Origin: Streptomyces guryensis
GTDB taxonomy: Bacteria; Actinomycetota; Actinomycetes; Streptomycetales; Streptomycetaceae
Assembly (NCBI RefSeq): GCF_021261325.1
Contig: NZ_JAJSBI010000024.1
Location: 62,001 to 126,000 of the forward strand
Length of the DNA: 64,000 nt
Reading direction: 5' to 3'
The notes beneath the pieces are model-generated. The model was given only the letters and a program-made list of their open reading frames with translations. It was not told where the DNA came from and made no database searches. The stretch's first letter is position 1. Every line of letters begins with the position of its first letter. The translations under genes and the position numbers were made by a program. Shown piece by piece: positions 8,025 to 16,418 of the stretch.

Positions 8025-9695
8025 GTGACGGAGGCGGAGGACCGCAAGCCGCAGTCGGACGAGGCCAGGGGCACGTTCGATCCAGAGATCACCTCGGAGT
8101 TCGCCATTCCGGCGGGGTTCGCCGCCCCCAGGGTCGTCGTCGAGCCCGAGACCACGTCCGAGTTCGCCGTCCCCGACGGACTGGACGTGCCGCAGGCGCC
8201 GAGCGCCGAGCCCGAGGGGTCGGCGTTCAGCACGCCGAGCACCTACAGCACCCAGCACGCTCCGGCCGCGTTCACGCCGGCGACCGGCATACCGGTGGTC
8301 AGCCTCACCAAGGACGTGCCCTGGCAGGACCGGATGCGCACCATGCTGCGGATGCCGGTGGCCGAGCGGCCCGCCCCGGAGCCGGGGCCGAAGGCGGAGG
8401 AGGGCGGTCCGGCCGTCCCGCGCGTCCTCGACCTGACCCTGCGCATCGGCGAGTTGCTGCTCGCGGGCGGCGAGGGCGCGGAGGACGTGGAGGCCGCGAT
8501 GTTCGCGGTCTGCCGGTCCTACGGCCTCGACCGCTGCGAGCCGAACGTCACCTTCACCCTGCTGTCGATCTCGTACCAGCCGTCCCTGGTCGACGACCCG
8601 GTGACGGCTTCGCGTACCGTGCGCCGCCGGGCCACCGACTACACGCGGCTGGCGGCCGTGTTCCAGCTGGTGGACGACCTCAGCGACCCGGAGACCCACC
8701 TCTCGCTGGAGGAGGCCTACCGGCGGCTCGCCGAGATCCGCCGCAACCGGCACCCGTACCCGGGGTGGGTGCTGACCGGGGCGAGCGGACTGCTCGCCGG
8801 GGCGGCCTCCGTGCTCGTCGGCGGTGACTGGGCCGTCTTCATCGCGGCGATGCTCGGCGCGATGCTCGGCGACCGGCTGGCCTGGCTGTGCGCCGGGCGC
8901 GGACTGCCGGAGTTCTACCAGTTCACGGTCGCCGCGATGCCTCCGGCGGCCATCGGGGTCGCGCTCACCGCCGCGCACGTCGACGTCAAGGCGTCCGCGG
9001 TCATCACCGGTGGGCTGTTCGCGCTGCTGCCGGGGCGCGCGCTGGTGGCGGGCGTGCAGGACGGGCTGACCGGGTTCTACATCACCGCGTCGGCGCGGCT
9101 GCTGGAGGTCATGTACCTGTTCGTCGGCATCGTCGTGGGTGTGCTGGTGGTGCTGTATTTCGGGGTGAACCTGGACGCCAAGCTCAACCCCGACGCGGCC
9201 GTGCACATCGCCTCACGGCCCGGCTGGCAGATCGGGGCGTCGATGCTGCTGTCGCTGACGTTCGCCGTGCTGCTGCAGCAGGAGCGGGCCACCGTGCTCT
9301 GGGTGACGCTGAACGGTGGTGTCGCGTGGTCGGTGTACGGCGCGCTGCACTACTCCGGCAAGATCTCGCCGGTTGCCTCCACGGCTGTCGCGGCCGGGCT
9401 GGTGGGGTTGTTCGGGCAGTTGTTGTCGCGGTACCGGTTCGCTTCCGCGTTGCCGTACACGACGGCGGCGATCGGGCCCCTGCTGCCGGGGTCGGCCACT
9501 TACTTCGGGCTGTTGTCGATTGCGAAGAACCAAGTCGACAAGGGGTTGGTGTCGTTGGCCACGGCGGCGTCGTTGGCCATGGCCATTGCCATCGGGGTCA
9601 ATCTGGGGTCGGAGATCTCGCGGTTGTTCCTGCGGGTGCCCGGCGGGGCTTCTGCGGCGGGGCGGCGGGCTGCGAAGCGGACGCGTGGGTTCTGA
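8025..9695 (+). CDS. Threonine/serine exporter family protein (ThrE-like)
   Basis: A 556-residue membrane protein. The first ~135 residues are hydrophilic and low-complexity and contain two related segments (ITSEFAIPAGF and TTSEFAVPDGL). The rest matches the ThrE layout: a DUF1212-type domain beginning VLDLTLRIGELLLAGGEGAE with conserved YGLDRCEPNVTFT, then about ten hydrophobic helices including the DUF3815-type C-terminal half. Such proteins export threonine or serine across the membrane. The GTG at 8025 has AGGGAG upstream; the frame is open further upstream through ppa but without a start signal. Confidence 0.88.
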   Translation: MTEAEDRKPQSDEARGTFDPEITSEFAIPAGFAAPRVVVEPETTSEFAVPDGLDVPQAPSAEPEGSAFSTPSTYSTQHAPAAFTPATGIPVVSLTKDVPWQDRMRTMLRMPVAERPAPEPGPKAEEGGPAVPRVLDLTLRIGELLLAGGEGAEDVEAAMFAVCRSYGLDRCEPNVTFTLLSISYQPSLVDDPVTASRTVRRRATDYTRLAAVFQLVDDLSDPETHLSLEEAYRRLAEIRRNRHPYPGWVLTGASGLLAGAASVLVGGDWAVFIAAMLGAMLGDRLAWLCAGRGLPEFYQFTVAAMPPAAIGVALTAAHVDVKASAVITGGLFALLPGRALVAGVQDGLTGFYITASARLLEVMYLFVGIVVGVLVVLYFGVNLDAKLNPDAAVHIASRPGWQIGASMLLSLTFAVLLQQERATVLWVTLNGGVAWSVYGALHYSGKISPVASTAVAAGLVGLFGQLLSRYRFASALPYTTAAIGPLLPGSATYFGLLSIAKNQVDKGLVSLATAASLAMAIAIGVNLGSEISRLFLRVPGGASAAGRRAAKRTRGF

Positions 9696-9729
9696 GCGCC
9701 TGACGGCCCGGGGCCTCGTGCGAGGCTGC

Positions 9730-9784
9730 GAGTGCAGGTCGGTTGTGGTTGATCGCGCAGTTCCCCGCGCCCCTGTAGGGCGCT
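9730..9784. repeat. Streptomyces intergenic repeat copy
   Basis: The segment contains GATCGCGCAGTTCCCCGCGC followed by CCCTGTAGGGCGC, a sequence type I recognise as recurring in many Streptomyces intergenic regions. It sits between convergent genes and can fold at CCCTGTAGGG, so it may act as a bidirectional terminator. Confidence 0.5.
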
Positions 9785-10663
9785 TCAGTAACCCTGGTTG
9801 TACGGGTACTGCTGGTTCTGCTGGTCGTCGTACTGGCCCTGGTGGTACGGCTGCTGCTGTGGGTACTGCTGGGCGTAGTTCTGGTCCGGATAGTACGGCT
9901 GCTGCTGTTGGGGCTGCTGATACTGCTGGTGGTGGTAGCCCTGGTCGTCGGTGGGCGGGATGCGGCGGAGCTGGGTCGTCGCGTCGTCGATGGCGGGGGG
10001 CTGCTGCCGGTGCTGGGCCGGGGCGGGCGGCTGGGGGGTCTTCCTGGCCTTGGAGCGGGCGCGCAGGAACTCGATGATGATCGGGATCACCGAGACGAGG
10101 ACGATCAGGATGAGGATCGCTTCGATGTTCTTGTTGACGAAGTCGATCTTGCCGAGCCAGGAGCCGAGCAGGGTGACGCCGGCGCCCCACAGGACGCCGC
10201 CGATGACGTTGAAGGTCAGGAACGAGCGGTACTTCATGCCGCTGACGCCGGCGATGATCGGCGTGAACGTGCGCACCACGGGTACGAAGCGGGCCAGGAC
10301 CAGGGACTTGGGGCCGTACTTCTCGAAGAACTCGTGGGCCTTGACCACGTTCTCCTGCTTGAAGAGGCGGGAGTCGGGGCGGTTGAAGAGCGACGGGCCG
10401 ACCTTCTTGCCGAACATGTAGCCGACCTGGTCGCCCAGGACCGCGGCGAGGCAGATCAGGGCGATGGCGGCCCAGAGCGGGAAGTTCAGCTGGTGGGTCG
10501 TGATCAGCAGGCCGGTGGTGAAGAGCAACGAGTCGCCCGGCAGGAAGAAGCCGATGAGCAGGCCCGACTCCGCGAAGACGACGAGGAGCAGGCCCCAGAT
10601 GCCGAAGTTGTCCAGAAGGTAGTTCGGATCCAGCCAGCTCGGTCCGAGGGCAAGCGTCGTCAC
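9785..10663 (-). CDS. DedA family membrane protein
   Basis: A 292-residue DedA (SNARE-associated) protein, a family tied to lipid carrier recycling and membrane homeostasis. Seen: FAESGLLIGFFLPGDSLL near residue 30, GDQVGYMFGKKVG, the conserved FEKYGPKSLVLARFVPVVRT, PIIAGVSGMKYRSFL and several membrane helices. The GTG start follows AGGAG by 9 nt. The C-terminal ~75 residues are a cytoplasmic tail made almost only of Gln, Tyr and Pro (for example QYPQQQPYHQGQYDDQQNQQ), not part of the enzyme fold. Confidence 0.9.
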   Translation of the reverse strand: MTTLALGPSWLDPNYLLDNFGIWGLLLVVFAESGLLIGFFLPGDSLLFTTGLLITTHQLNFPLWAAIALICLAAVLGDQVGYMFGKKVGPSLFNRPDSRLFKQENVVKAHEFFEKYGPKSLVLARFVPVVRTFTPIIAGVSGMKYRSFLTFNVIGGVLWGAGVTLLGSWLGKIDFVNKNIEAILILIVLVSVIPIIIEFLRARSKARKTPQPPAPAQHRQQPPAIDDATTQLRRIPPTDDQGYHHQQYQQPQQQQPYYPDQNYAQQYPQQQPYHQGQYDDQQNQQYPYNQGY

Positions 10664-10800
10664 GGTTCCGGGCTCCTGAGGGGGTGGAGGAAGGTACGGC
10701 GTCCCTGTGCGGGCGCCCCAAAGCTATCAACGCAAGGTGTCCGCCCCAGGTTCCACCGGTGTCTCCAGGATGCACTGTGCGCCCGCCGTCACAAACCTGT

Positions 10801-10840
10801 GAGGCCCTGGCCCGGGAGTGGTCCCCCGGGCCAGGGCCTC
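10801..10840 (-). terminator. Perfect hairpin terminator after tipA-like gene
   Basis: A perfect 16-bp inverted repeat with an 8-nt loop; the left arm is GAGGCCCTGGCCCGGG. It begins 7 bp past the stop codon of the tipA-like gene and lies before the DedA start, so it should end tipA transcription. Confidence 0.85.
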
Positions 10841-10846
10841 ACTGGT

Positions 10847-11629
10847 TTACGAGCTGTGGCGGGACGCGTTCGCCCGGATGGCGTCCCTGAGGTGTTCGGC
10901 GAGGCCCGGGTGCATGGCGTCGTAGAACGCCTTGAACCGCTCGTCGGAGACGTACATGTCCCCGAAGCACCGGTGCATCTCGTACGGGACCTCGAAGAAG
11001 TACCTGGTGACGTGCTGCCGGTGTTCCTCGGCCAGGTCCATGGCGGCCTCACCGGCGGGCTGCTCCCCTGCGGCCACCAGCTCGGCGTACCGCCGGCCCC
11101 AGTCGTCGACCTCGGCCTGGATGCGTTTCCAGTCCTCCTTGGTGTAGGTGGCGGCGCGGCGCTGCGACTCGACGTACGCATCGGTGCCGCCCCAGCGCTG
11201 TTCGGCCTCCTCGGCGTACTGCTCGGGGTCCTTGTCGCCGAAGACCTCGAACCGCTCCTCGGGGGTGAGGTTGATGCCCATCTTGCGTGCCTCCATGGCG
11301 TGCTCCACGGCCGCTGCCATCTTCTGCAGCTTCTCGATCCGGGCGGTCAGCAGCTCGTGCTGGCGGCGCAGGTGCGCGCGCGGGTCCGCGGCCGGGTCGT
11401 CGAGCAGGGCGGCGACCTCGTCGAGCGGGAAGCCGAGCTCCCGGTAGAACAGGATCTGCTGCAGCCGGTCGAGATCGGCCTCGCTGTAGCGCCGGTGGCC
11501 CGCGTGGCTGCGCTCGCTCGGGGCGAGCAGGCCGATGTCGTCGTAGTGGTGCAGCGTGCGCACCGTGACGCCGGCGAAGCCCGCGACCTGCCCCACGGAG
11601 TAGCCGTCCTGTCCTGCCGAGTGGCTCAC
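10847..11629 (-). CDS. tipA: TipAL-like MerR-family multidrug-sensing regulator
   Basis: A 260-residue regulator. The N-terminal MerR domain (YSVGQVAGFAGVTVRTLHHYD) binds DNA; a coiled coil (RAHLRRQHELLTARIEKLQKM) forms the dimer; the C-terminal TipAS drug-binding domain (from about GINLTPEERFEVFGD to MRDAIRANASRHSS-like end) covalently traps thiopeptides and other macrocycles in S. lividans. Overall match to TipAL is near full length, except the TipAS loop is divergent (TRYFFEVPYEMHRCFGDMYV; Cys retained). GTG at 11629 follows GGGAGCGGACGAA. An internal in-frame start could give a TipAS-only product, as in S. lividans. Confidence 0.93.
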   Translation of the reverse strand: MSHSAGQDGYSVGQVAGFAGVTVRTLHHYDDIGLLAPSERSHAGHRRYSEADLDRLQQILFYRELGFPLDEVAALLDDPAADPRAHLRRQHELLTARIEKLQKMAAAVEHAMEARKMGINLTPEERFEVFGDKDPEQYAEEAEQRWGGTDAYVESQRRAATYTKEDWKRIQAEVDDWGRRYAELVAAGEQPAGEAAMDLAEEHRQHVTRYFFEVPYEMHRCFGDMYVSDERFKAFYDAMHPGLAEHLRDAIRANASRHSS

Positions 11630-11659
11630 TTCGTCCGCTCCCTTCTCGGTACGCACTCC

Positions 11660-11690
11660 ACGGTGAGTCCTCACGTCGCGTGAGGTGCAA
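11660..11690 (-). promoter_or_regulatory. MerR-type promoter/operator of the tipA-like gene
   Basis: Reading the reverse strand, TTGCAC (11690-11685) and CACCGT (11665-11660) are spaced by 19 bp. The spacer holds the palindrome CCTCACG-TCG-CGTGAGG (11669-11685). A 19-bp spacer with dyad symmetry is the layout of MerR-activated promoters, and the sequence closely recalls the S. lividans tipA promoter used in expression vectors. It indicates autoactivation by the adjacent regulator. Confidence 0.8.
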
Positions 11691-11985
11691 GCCGGATTCC
11701 TGGGCGGACCCCTCCGGATGTTTCGTCCGTCATGCCCGCTTATGGTGGGCCTGTGGCTCATGGCACCGCGCGGGCGTCTGCCGCCCCGGCCGCTCCCGCA
11801 CGCGTTGTCGCCCATGATCCTCCCCGCTCTCGTCGTGGGCGCGGGCCTGCTGTTAGTCCTCTTACCGGCCGTTCACCCGGCGCCCGGTGTCGCCGCGGGC
11901 GTCCTGGGCATTCCGGATGCGACTGCGCGGCGGTGGAACTCCGGTCCGCCGGCACCCGTTCCCGAGAAGACACGAGGAGACGTCC

Positions 11986-13386
11986 ATGCCGCTCCACAAA
12001 GGTCCCGAGAAGCCCGACGAGCGCCCGCTGTCGGTCAACCCCTTCTACGGGGAGGCCAATCCGGTCGGCGGCATGACCGAGGCGCCGCCCAAGCACCGGC
12101 TCCCGGATGCTCCCCTGCCGCCGATGACGGCGTACCAGCTGGTGCACGACGAGCTGATGCTGGACGGCAATGCACGGCTGAACCTGGCCACTTTCGTCAC
12201 CACCTGGATGGAGCCGCAGGCCGGCGTCCTGATGGCGGAGTGCCGGGACAAGAACATGATCGACAAGGACGAGTACCCGCGCACCGCCGAGCTGGAGCGG
12301 CGCTGTGTGGCGATGCTCGCCGACCTGTGGAACGCGCCGGATCCGTCGGCGGCGGTGGGCTGTTCGACGACCGGTTCGAGCGAGGCGTGCATGCTCGCCG
12401 GGATGGCGCTCAAGCGGCGCTGGAGCAAGCGGAACCCCGCACCGGGCGCCCGCCCCAACCTCGTCATGGGCGTCAACGTCCAGGTCTGCTGGGACAAGTT
12501 CTGCAACTTCTGGGAGGTGGAGCCCCGTCTGGTCCCCATGGAGGGCGAGCGCTTCCACCTCGACCCGGAGGCCGCGGCCGCCCTCTGCGACGAGAACACC
12601 ATCGGGGTCGTCGGCATCCTCGGCTCCACCTTCGACGGCTCGTACGAGCCCATCGCCGACCTGTGTGCGGCGCTCGACGCCCTCCAGGAGCGCACCGGGC
12701 TGGACATCCCGGTGCACGTCGACGCCGCGTCCGGCGGCATGGTCGCGCCCTTCCTCGACGAGGACCTGGTGTGGGACTTCCGCCTCCCGCGCGTGGCGTC
12801 CATCAACACCTCGGGGCACAAGTACGGGCTGGTCTACCCGGGCGTCGGCTGGGCGCTGTGGCGCGACAAGGAGGCGCTGCCCGAGGAACTCGTCTTCCGG
12901 GTCAACTACCTGGGCGGCGACATGCCGACCTTCGCCCTCAACTTCTCGCGCCCCGGCGCCCAGGTGGTCGCCCAGTACTACACGTTCCTGCGGCTGGGCC
13001 GGGAGGGCTACCGGGCCGTGCAGCAGACCACCCGGGACGTGGCCACGGGCATCGCCGAACGGGTGGAGGCGCTCGACGACTTCCGGCTCCTGACCAGGGG
13101 CGACGAGCTGCCCGTCTTCGCCTTCACCACCGCGCCGGGCGTGGAGTCGTACGACGTCTTCGACGTGTCCCGGCGGATGCGCGAGAGCGGCTGGCTGCTG
13201 CCCGCGTACACCTTCCCGCCGAACCGGGAGGACCTGTCCGTGCTGCGGGTGGTGTGCCGCAACGGCTTCTCCGCCGACCTCGCCGACCTGTTCGTGGAGG
13301 ACCTGACCCGCCTGCTCCCGGAACTGCGCCGCCAGCCGCACCCCCTGACCAGGGACAAGGAGGCGGCCACCGGCTTCCACCACTAG
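11986..13386 (+). CDS. gadB: Glutamate decarboxylase
   Basis: A PLP-dependent group II decarboxylase (466 aa) converting glutamate to GABA with proton consumption. Seen: N-terminus with NPFYGEANPVGGMTEAPPKH, the cofactor region GCSTTGSSEACMLAGMALKR, VHVDAASGGMVAPF and SINTSGHKYGLVYPG with the Schiff-base lysine at residue 279. The ATG is preceded by GAGGAG at 7 nt. The C-terminal tail is short and lacks an obvious calmodulin-like extension. It stands alone between the tipA-like and PadR genes. Confidence 0.95.
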   Translation: MPLHKGPEKPDERPLSVNPFYGEANPVGGMTEAPPKHRLPDAPLPPMTAYQLVHDELMLDGNARLNLATFVTTWMEPQAGVLMAECRDKNMIDKDEYPRTAELERRCVAMLADLWNAPDPSAAVGCSTTGSSEACMLAGMALKRRWSKRNPAPGARPNLVMGVNVQVCWDKFCNFWEVEPRLVPMEGERFHLDPEAAAALCDENTIGVVGILGSTFDGSYEPIADLCAALDALQERTGLDIPVHVDAASGGMVAPFLDEDLVWDFRLPRVASINTSGHKYGLVYPGVGWALWRDKEALPEELVFRVNYLGGDMPTFALNFSRPGAQVVAQYYTFLRLGREGYRAVQQTTRDVATGIAERVEALDDFRLLTRGDELPVFAFTTAPGVESYDVFDVSRRMRESGWLLPAYTFPPNREDLSVLRVVCRNGFSADLADLFVEDLTRLLPELRRQPHPLTRDKEAATGFHH

Positions 13387-13462
13387 GGCCGGTCCGGCAC
13401 ACCAGTCGGCTTCGCGGGCCCTGGCGCACCAGCTGCCCAGGCGCGCGAACCTCCGTACGGGG

Positions 13463-13510
13463 CCTGAACCCTGAGGGGACCGCCAACCTGAACCCTGAGG
13501 GGACCGCCAA
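13463..13510. repeat. Perfect 24-bp tandem duplication
   Basis: Two exact adjacent copies of a 24-bp unit (13463-13486 and 13487-13510), beginning CCTGAACCCTGAGGGG, lie between the convergent gadB and padR genes. CCCTGAGGG inside each unit is a short dyad. Confidence 0.9.
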
Positions 13511-13532
13511 GAGGACACGAGTCAAGGGCACC

Positions 13533-14174
13533 TCAGCGCGCGTCCCCCGGATGCCGCTCCCCGGTCGCGTACGGGTTCTCCTCGCCCTCGGCGAGGACGC
13601 CGACGAACGGTGCGCCCTCCCCCGCGAACGTGTAGGCCCCGCTCTCGATCCGGCCGATCAGCCCCTGGGTCCACTCGGCCTCGGCGTCGGCCGTGTGGAC
13701 CCAGAGGTTCATGATCTCGCCGATGTGGCCGAGCTGTTCGGGGCCGTCGTCCGGGATGTAGTGCTCGGTCACGGCCCCCCGCCACTCCTCGATCCGCCGG
13801 ATCCGCTCCTTCAGGAGCGCCACCGCCTCGCCGCGCGGCAGCTCGACGATGAAGCCGATGGACGCCGACTTGACGTCCATCTTCTGGTCGTACGAGGTCA
13901 GCGCCTCACGCAGCAGCCGGAAGAACTCCCCGGTGCCCCGGTCGGTGATCTCGTACTCCGTGCGCGGCGGGCCGCCGGCCGTGGACGGTGCGATCTCGTG
14001 CGCGTGCAGCAGCCCTTGCTTCGCCATCTGTTTCAGGGCGTGGTAGATCGAGCCGGGCTTGGCGTTGGACCACTCGTGCGCGCCCCAGTACTCCAGGTCG
14101 CCCCGCACCTGGTAGCCGTGGGCCCGCCCGTGCTGGCGGACCGCGCCCAGCACGAGGAGACGGATCGCGGACAT
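13533..14174 (-). CDS. PadR-family transcriptional regulator
   Basis: A 213-residue PadR/Vir regulator. The winged-helix N-terminus begins LLVLGAVRQHGRAHGYQV and contains PGSIYHALKQMAKQGLL and the wing TEYEITDRGTGEFFRLL. The second half is the helical Vir_act_alpha_C dimerisation domain (LPRGEAVALLKERIRRIEEW). The effector cannot be told from sequence. The DinB gene lies just upstream in the same direction (24 bp), so the two may be co-transcribed. Confidence 0.88.
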   Translation of the reverse strand: MSAIRLLVLGAVRQHGRAHGYQVRGDLEYWGAHEWSNAKPGSIYHALKQMAKQGLLHAHEIAPSTAGGPPRTEYEITDRGTGEFFRLLREALTSYDQKMDVKSASIGFIVELPRGEAVALLKERIRRIEEWRGAVTEHYIPDDGPEQLGHIGEIMNLWVHTADAEAEWTQGLIGRIESGAYTFAGEGAPFVGVLAEGEENPYATGERHPGDAR

Positions 14175-14198
14175 GCCGCCCAGCCTATTGTCAATGGC

Positions 14199-14738
14199 TC
14201 AGCCGGCTTGCTCCAGGGCGACCAGTTCGAACGCCGTCTTCCCGTCGAGGGACTCGCGGATGATGTCGGCGTGGCCCGCGTGCCGGGCCGTCTCGCGGAT
14301 CAGGTGCAGACAGAGCCAGCGCACCGAGACACGGCCCTCCGGCGGGAACCAGGGGTCGTTCGGGAGCGGGAAGGTGTCGTCGAGGCTCGGCACGGAGCGG
14401 ATGTACGCCTCCGTCTCGGCGGCGACCCTCTCCCAGTACGCGAGCTGGGACCCGACGGTCTCGCCGTCGACGAGCTGGAAGGTCTCGTGCCAGTTGGTCT
14501 CGTCCCGCTTGACGGCCGCCGGCTCCTGCTTGGCGCGGGCGATCCATCCCTGCTCGACCTCGGCGACATGCTTGAGGAGACCGGAGAGGGACAGCTCGCT
14601 CGCACTGGGCTTGCTCGCGGCCTGCTCCTCGGTCAGCCCGAGCAGCGCCCGGCGGATGCCACCGCGCTGCTCCTCGATGAACGCGAGCAGCGCCCCGCGC
14701 TCGTCGCCCTGCGCCTCTGCCGGTACGTGCGTGACCAT
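14199..14738 (-). CDS. DinB/DUF664 family protein
   Basis: A 179-residue four-helix protein of the DinB-like superfamily that includes thiol-S-transferases such as mycothiol-dependent enzymes. Seen: ALLAFIEEQRGGIRRALLGL, a first histidine in LLKHVAEVEQGW, and a C-terminal helix WLCLHLIRETARHAGHADII supplying the other metal ligands in the typical His...HxxxH arrangement. The ATG follows GAAGGGCGACGTC. The substrate is unknown; mycothiol chemistry is a family-level guess. Confidence 0.82.
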   Translation of the reverse strand: MVTHVPAEAQGDERGALLAFIEEQRGGIRRALLGLTEEQAASKPSASELSLSGLLKHVAEVEQGWIARAKQEPAAVKRDETNWHETFQLVDGETVGSQLAYWERVAAETEAYIRSVPSLDDTFPLPNDPWFPPEGRVSVRWLCLHLIRETARHAGHADIIRESLDGKTAFELVALEQAG

Positions 14739-14842
14739 GACGTCGCCCTTCGTCGGATCGGGGCCTCGGGAGGCCTCCTGACACCGATGAAGTTACGGGG
14801 CGTTCAGGTCAGGTTCTGTCCTCGATCGAGAGGGGGCGGCGG

Positions 14843-16306
14843 TCAGAACGGGAACCCGCTCCGCCCGTGCTGCACCGAGATCCACTTCAGCGTGGTGAAG
14901 GAGTCGACGGTCGTCTCGCCGTTCAGTCGGCCGAGGCCGGAGCTCTTCTCTCCGCCGAAGGGGACGAGGGGCTCGTCGTGGACGGTGCCGTCGTTCACAT
15001 GGAACATGCCGGTGTCGATCTGCTTGGCGAAGGAGACGCCCCGCTCGATGTCGCCCGTGTGGACGGCGCCGCTCAGGCCGTACGACGTGTCGTTGACGAG
15101 GCGTACGGCCTCCTCCTCGCCGTCGAAGGGGATGAGGAAGGCGACCGGGCCGAAGACCTCCTGCCGCAGCAGGGCCGAGTCTGCGGGGACCCCGGTGAGG
15201 ACGGAGGGCCGGACCAGGTTCTCGGTGGTCGTGCCGTGTACCAGGGCGGTCGCGCCCTCGGCGATGGCCTGCTCGACGGTGGCCGAAAGGGAGTCCGCCT
15301 GCGAGGAGTTGATCACCGGGCCGATGACGGTCCCCGGGTCTCTCGGGTCGCCGACCTTCAGGGTCCTGACCTTGGCGACGAACTTCTCCGTGAACTCGTC
15401 GGCGATCGTACGGTCGACCAGAACACGGTTGGCGGCCATGCAGACCTGGCCCTGGTGGACGTACCGGCTGAAGACCGCGGCGTCGACCGCGTAGTCGATG
15501 TCGGCGTCGTCGAGGACCACGATCGCGCTGTTGCCGCCGAGTTCGAGGACCGAGCGCTTGAAGTGCGAGGCGCAGACGGTGGCCACATGGCGGCCGACCT
15601 TGTCGGAGCCGGTGAAGGAGATGACCTTGGGGACCGGGTGCTCGATGAAGGCGTCGCCGATCTCGGCGATGTCCGTGATGACGACGTTGAGCAGACCGCC
15701 GGGCAGTCCGGCGTCCTCGAAGATCTTCGCGACCAGGGAGCCGCCGGTGATCGGGGTGTTCTGGTGCGGCTTCAGCACCACACCGTTGCCCAGCGCGAGG
15801 GCCGGGGCGACCGACTTGATGGAGAGCAGGAAGGGGAAGTTGAAGGGGCTGATGACGCCCACGACGCCGACCGGAACGCGGTAGAGGCGGTTCTCCTTGC
15901 CGTCCACCGGCGACGGAAGGATCTTGCCCTCGGGGCGCAGCGCCCACTGGATCGACTCGCGCAGGAACTCCTTGGCGAGATGGAGCTCGAAGCCGGCCTT
16001 CAGGTAGGTGCCGCCGAGCTCGGCGATGATCACCTCGGTGATCTCCTGCTCGCGCTCCTCGATCAGCCGGAGGGCCTTCTCCAGGACCGCCCGGCGCGCG
16101 TACGGATTGGTGGCGGCCCACTGCTTCTGGGCACCGGCCGCCGCCCGGTACGCCTCGTCGACCTCGTCGACCGTGGCTATGGTGATCGACGCCAGCTTCT
16201 CGCCGTCGTACGGGTTGAAGTCGATGATGTCCCAGGAGCCGGTGCCCGGGCGCCACTCACCGTCGATGTACTGCTGGGCCAGGTCGGTGAAGTAGGACGA
16301 CGACAT
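14843..16306 (-). CDS. Aldehyde dehydrogenase family protein
   Basis: A 487-residue NAD(P)-dependent aldehyde dehydrogenase. Seen: FNFPFLLSIKSVAPALALGN, ISFTGSDKVGRHVA, VLELGGNSAIVVLDDADI with the general-base Glu, the nucleophile Cys289 in GQVCMAANRV, and the C-terminal EVFGPVAFLIPFDGEEEA and PFGGEKSSGLGRLNG. The lack of one extra Gly before Cys and the overall pattern suggest benzaldehyde/vanillin-type aldehydes, but specificity is inferred only. Single gene, downstream of the xre gene with about 110 bp between them. Confidence 0.9.
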   Translation of the reverse strand: MSSSYFTDLAQQYIDGEWRPGTGSWDIIDFNPYDGEKLASITIATVDEVDEAYRAAAGAQKQWAATNPYARRAVLEKALRLIEEREQEITEVIIAELGGTYLKAGFELHLAKEFLRESIQWALRPEGKILPSPVDGKENRLYRVPVGVVGVISPFNFPFLLSIKSVAPALALGNGVVLKPHQNTPITGGSLVAKIFEDAGLPGGLLNVVITDIAEIGDAFIEHPVPKVISFTGSDKVGRHVATVCASHFKRSVLELGGNSAIVVLDDADIDYAVDAAVFSRYVHQGQVCMAANRVLVDRTIADEFTEKFVAKVRTLKVGDPRDPGTVIGPVINSSQADSLSATVEQAIAEGATALVHGTTTENLVRPSVLTGVPADSALLRQEVFGPVAFLIPFDGEEEAVRLVNDTSYGLSGAVHTGDIERGVSFAKQIDTGMFHVNDGTVHDEPLVPFGGEKSSGLGRLNGETTVDSFTTLKWISVQHGRSGFPF

Positions 16307-16418
16307 GTGATCCCCAAATCACTAGCAGACACACGATCAACGTGACGGTCTGATCACACGTCATCGTACGGGCGCGCCAGGAGAGTTGGGGACTCTGAGC
16401 GAACTTATGGGGAGAACC

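Noticed and set aside
11685..15494. A 1269-codon plus-strand ORF spanning gadB, padR, dinB and the aldehyde dehydrogenase
   Set aside because: It is antisense to or out of frame with four recognisable genes, and its composition is typical of GC-rich shadow frames.
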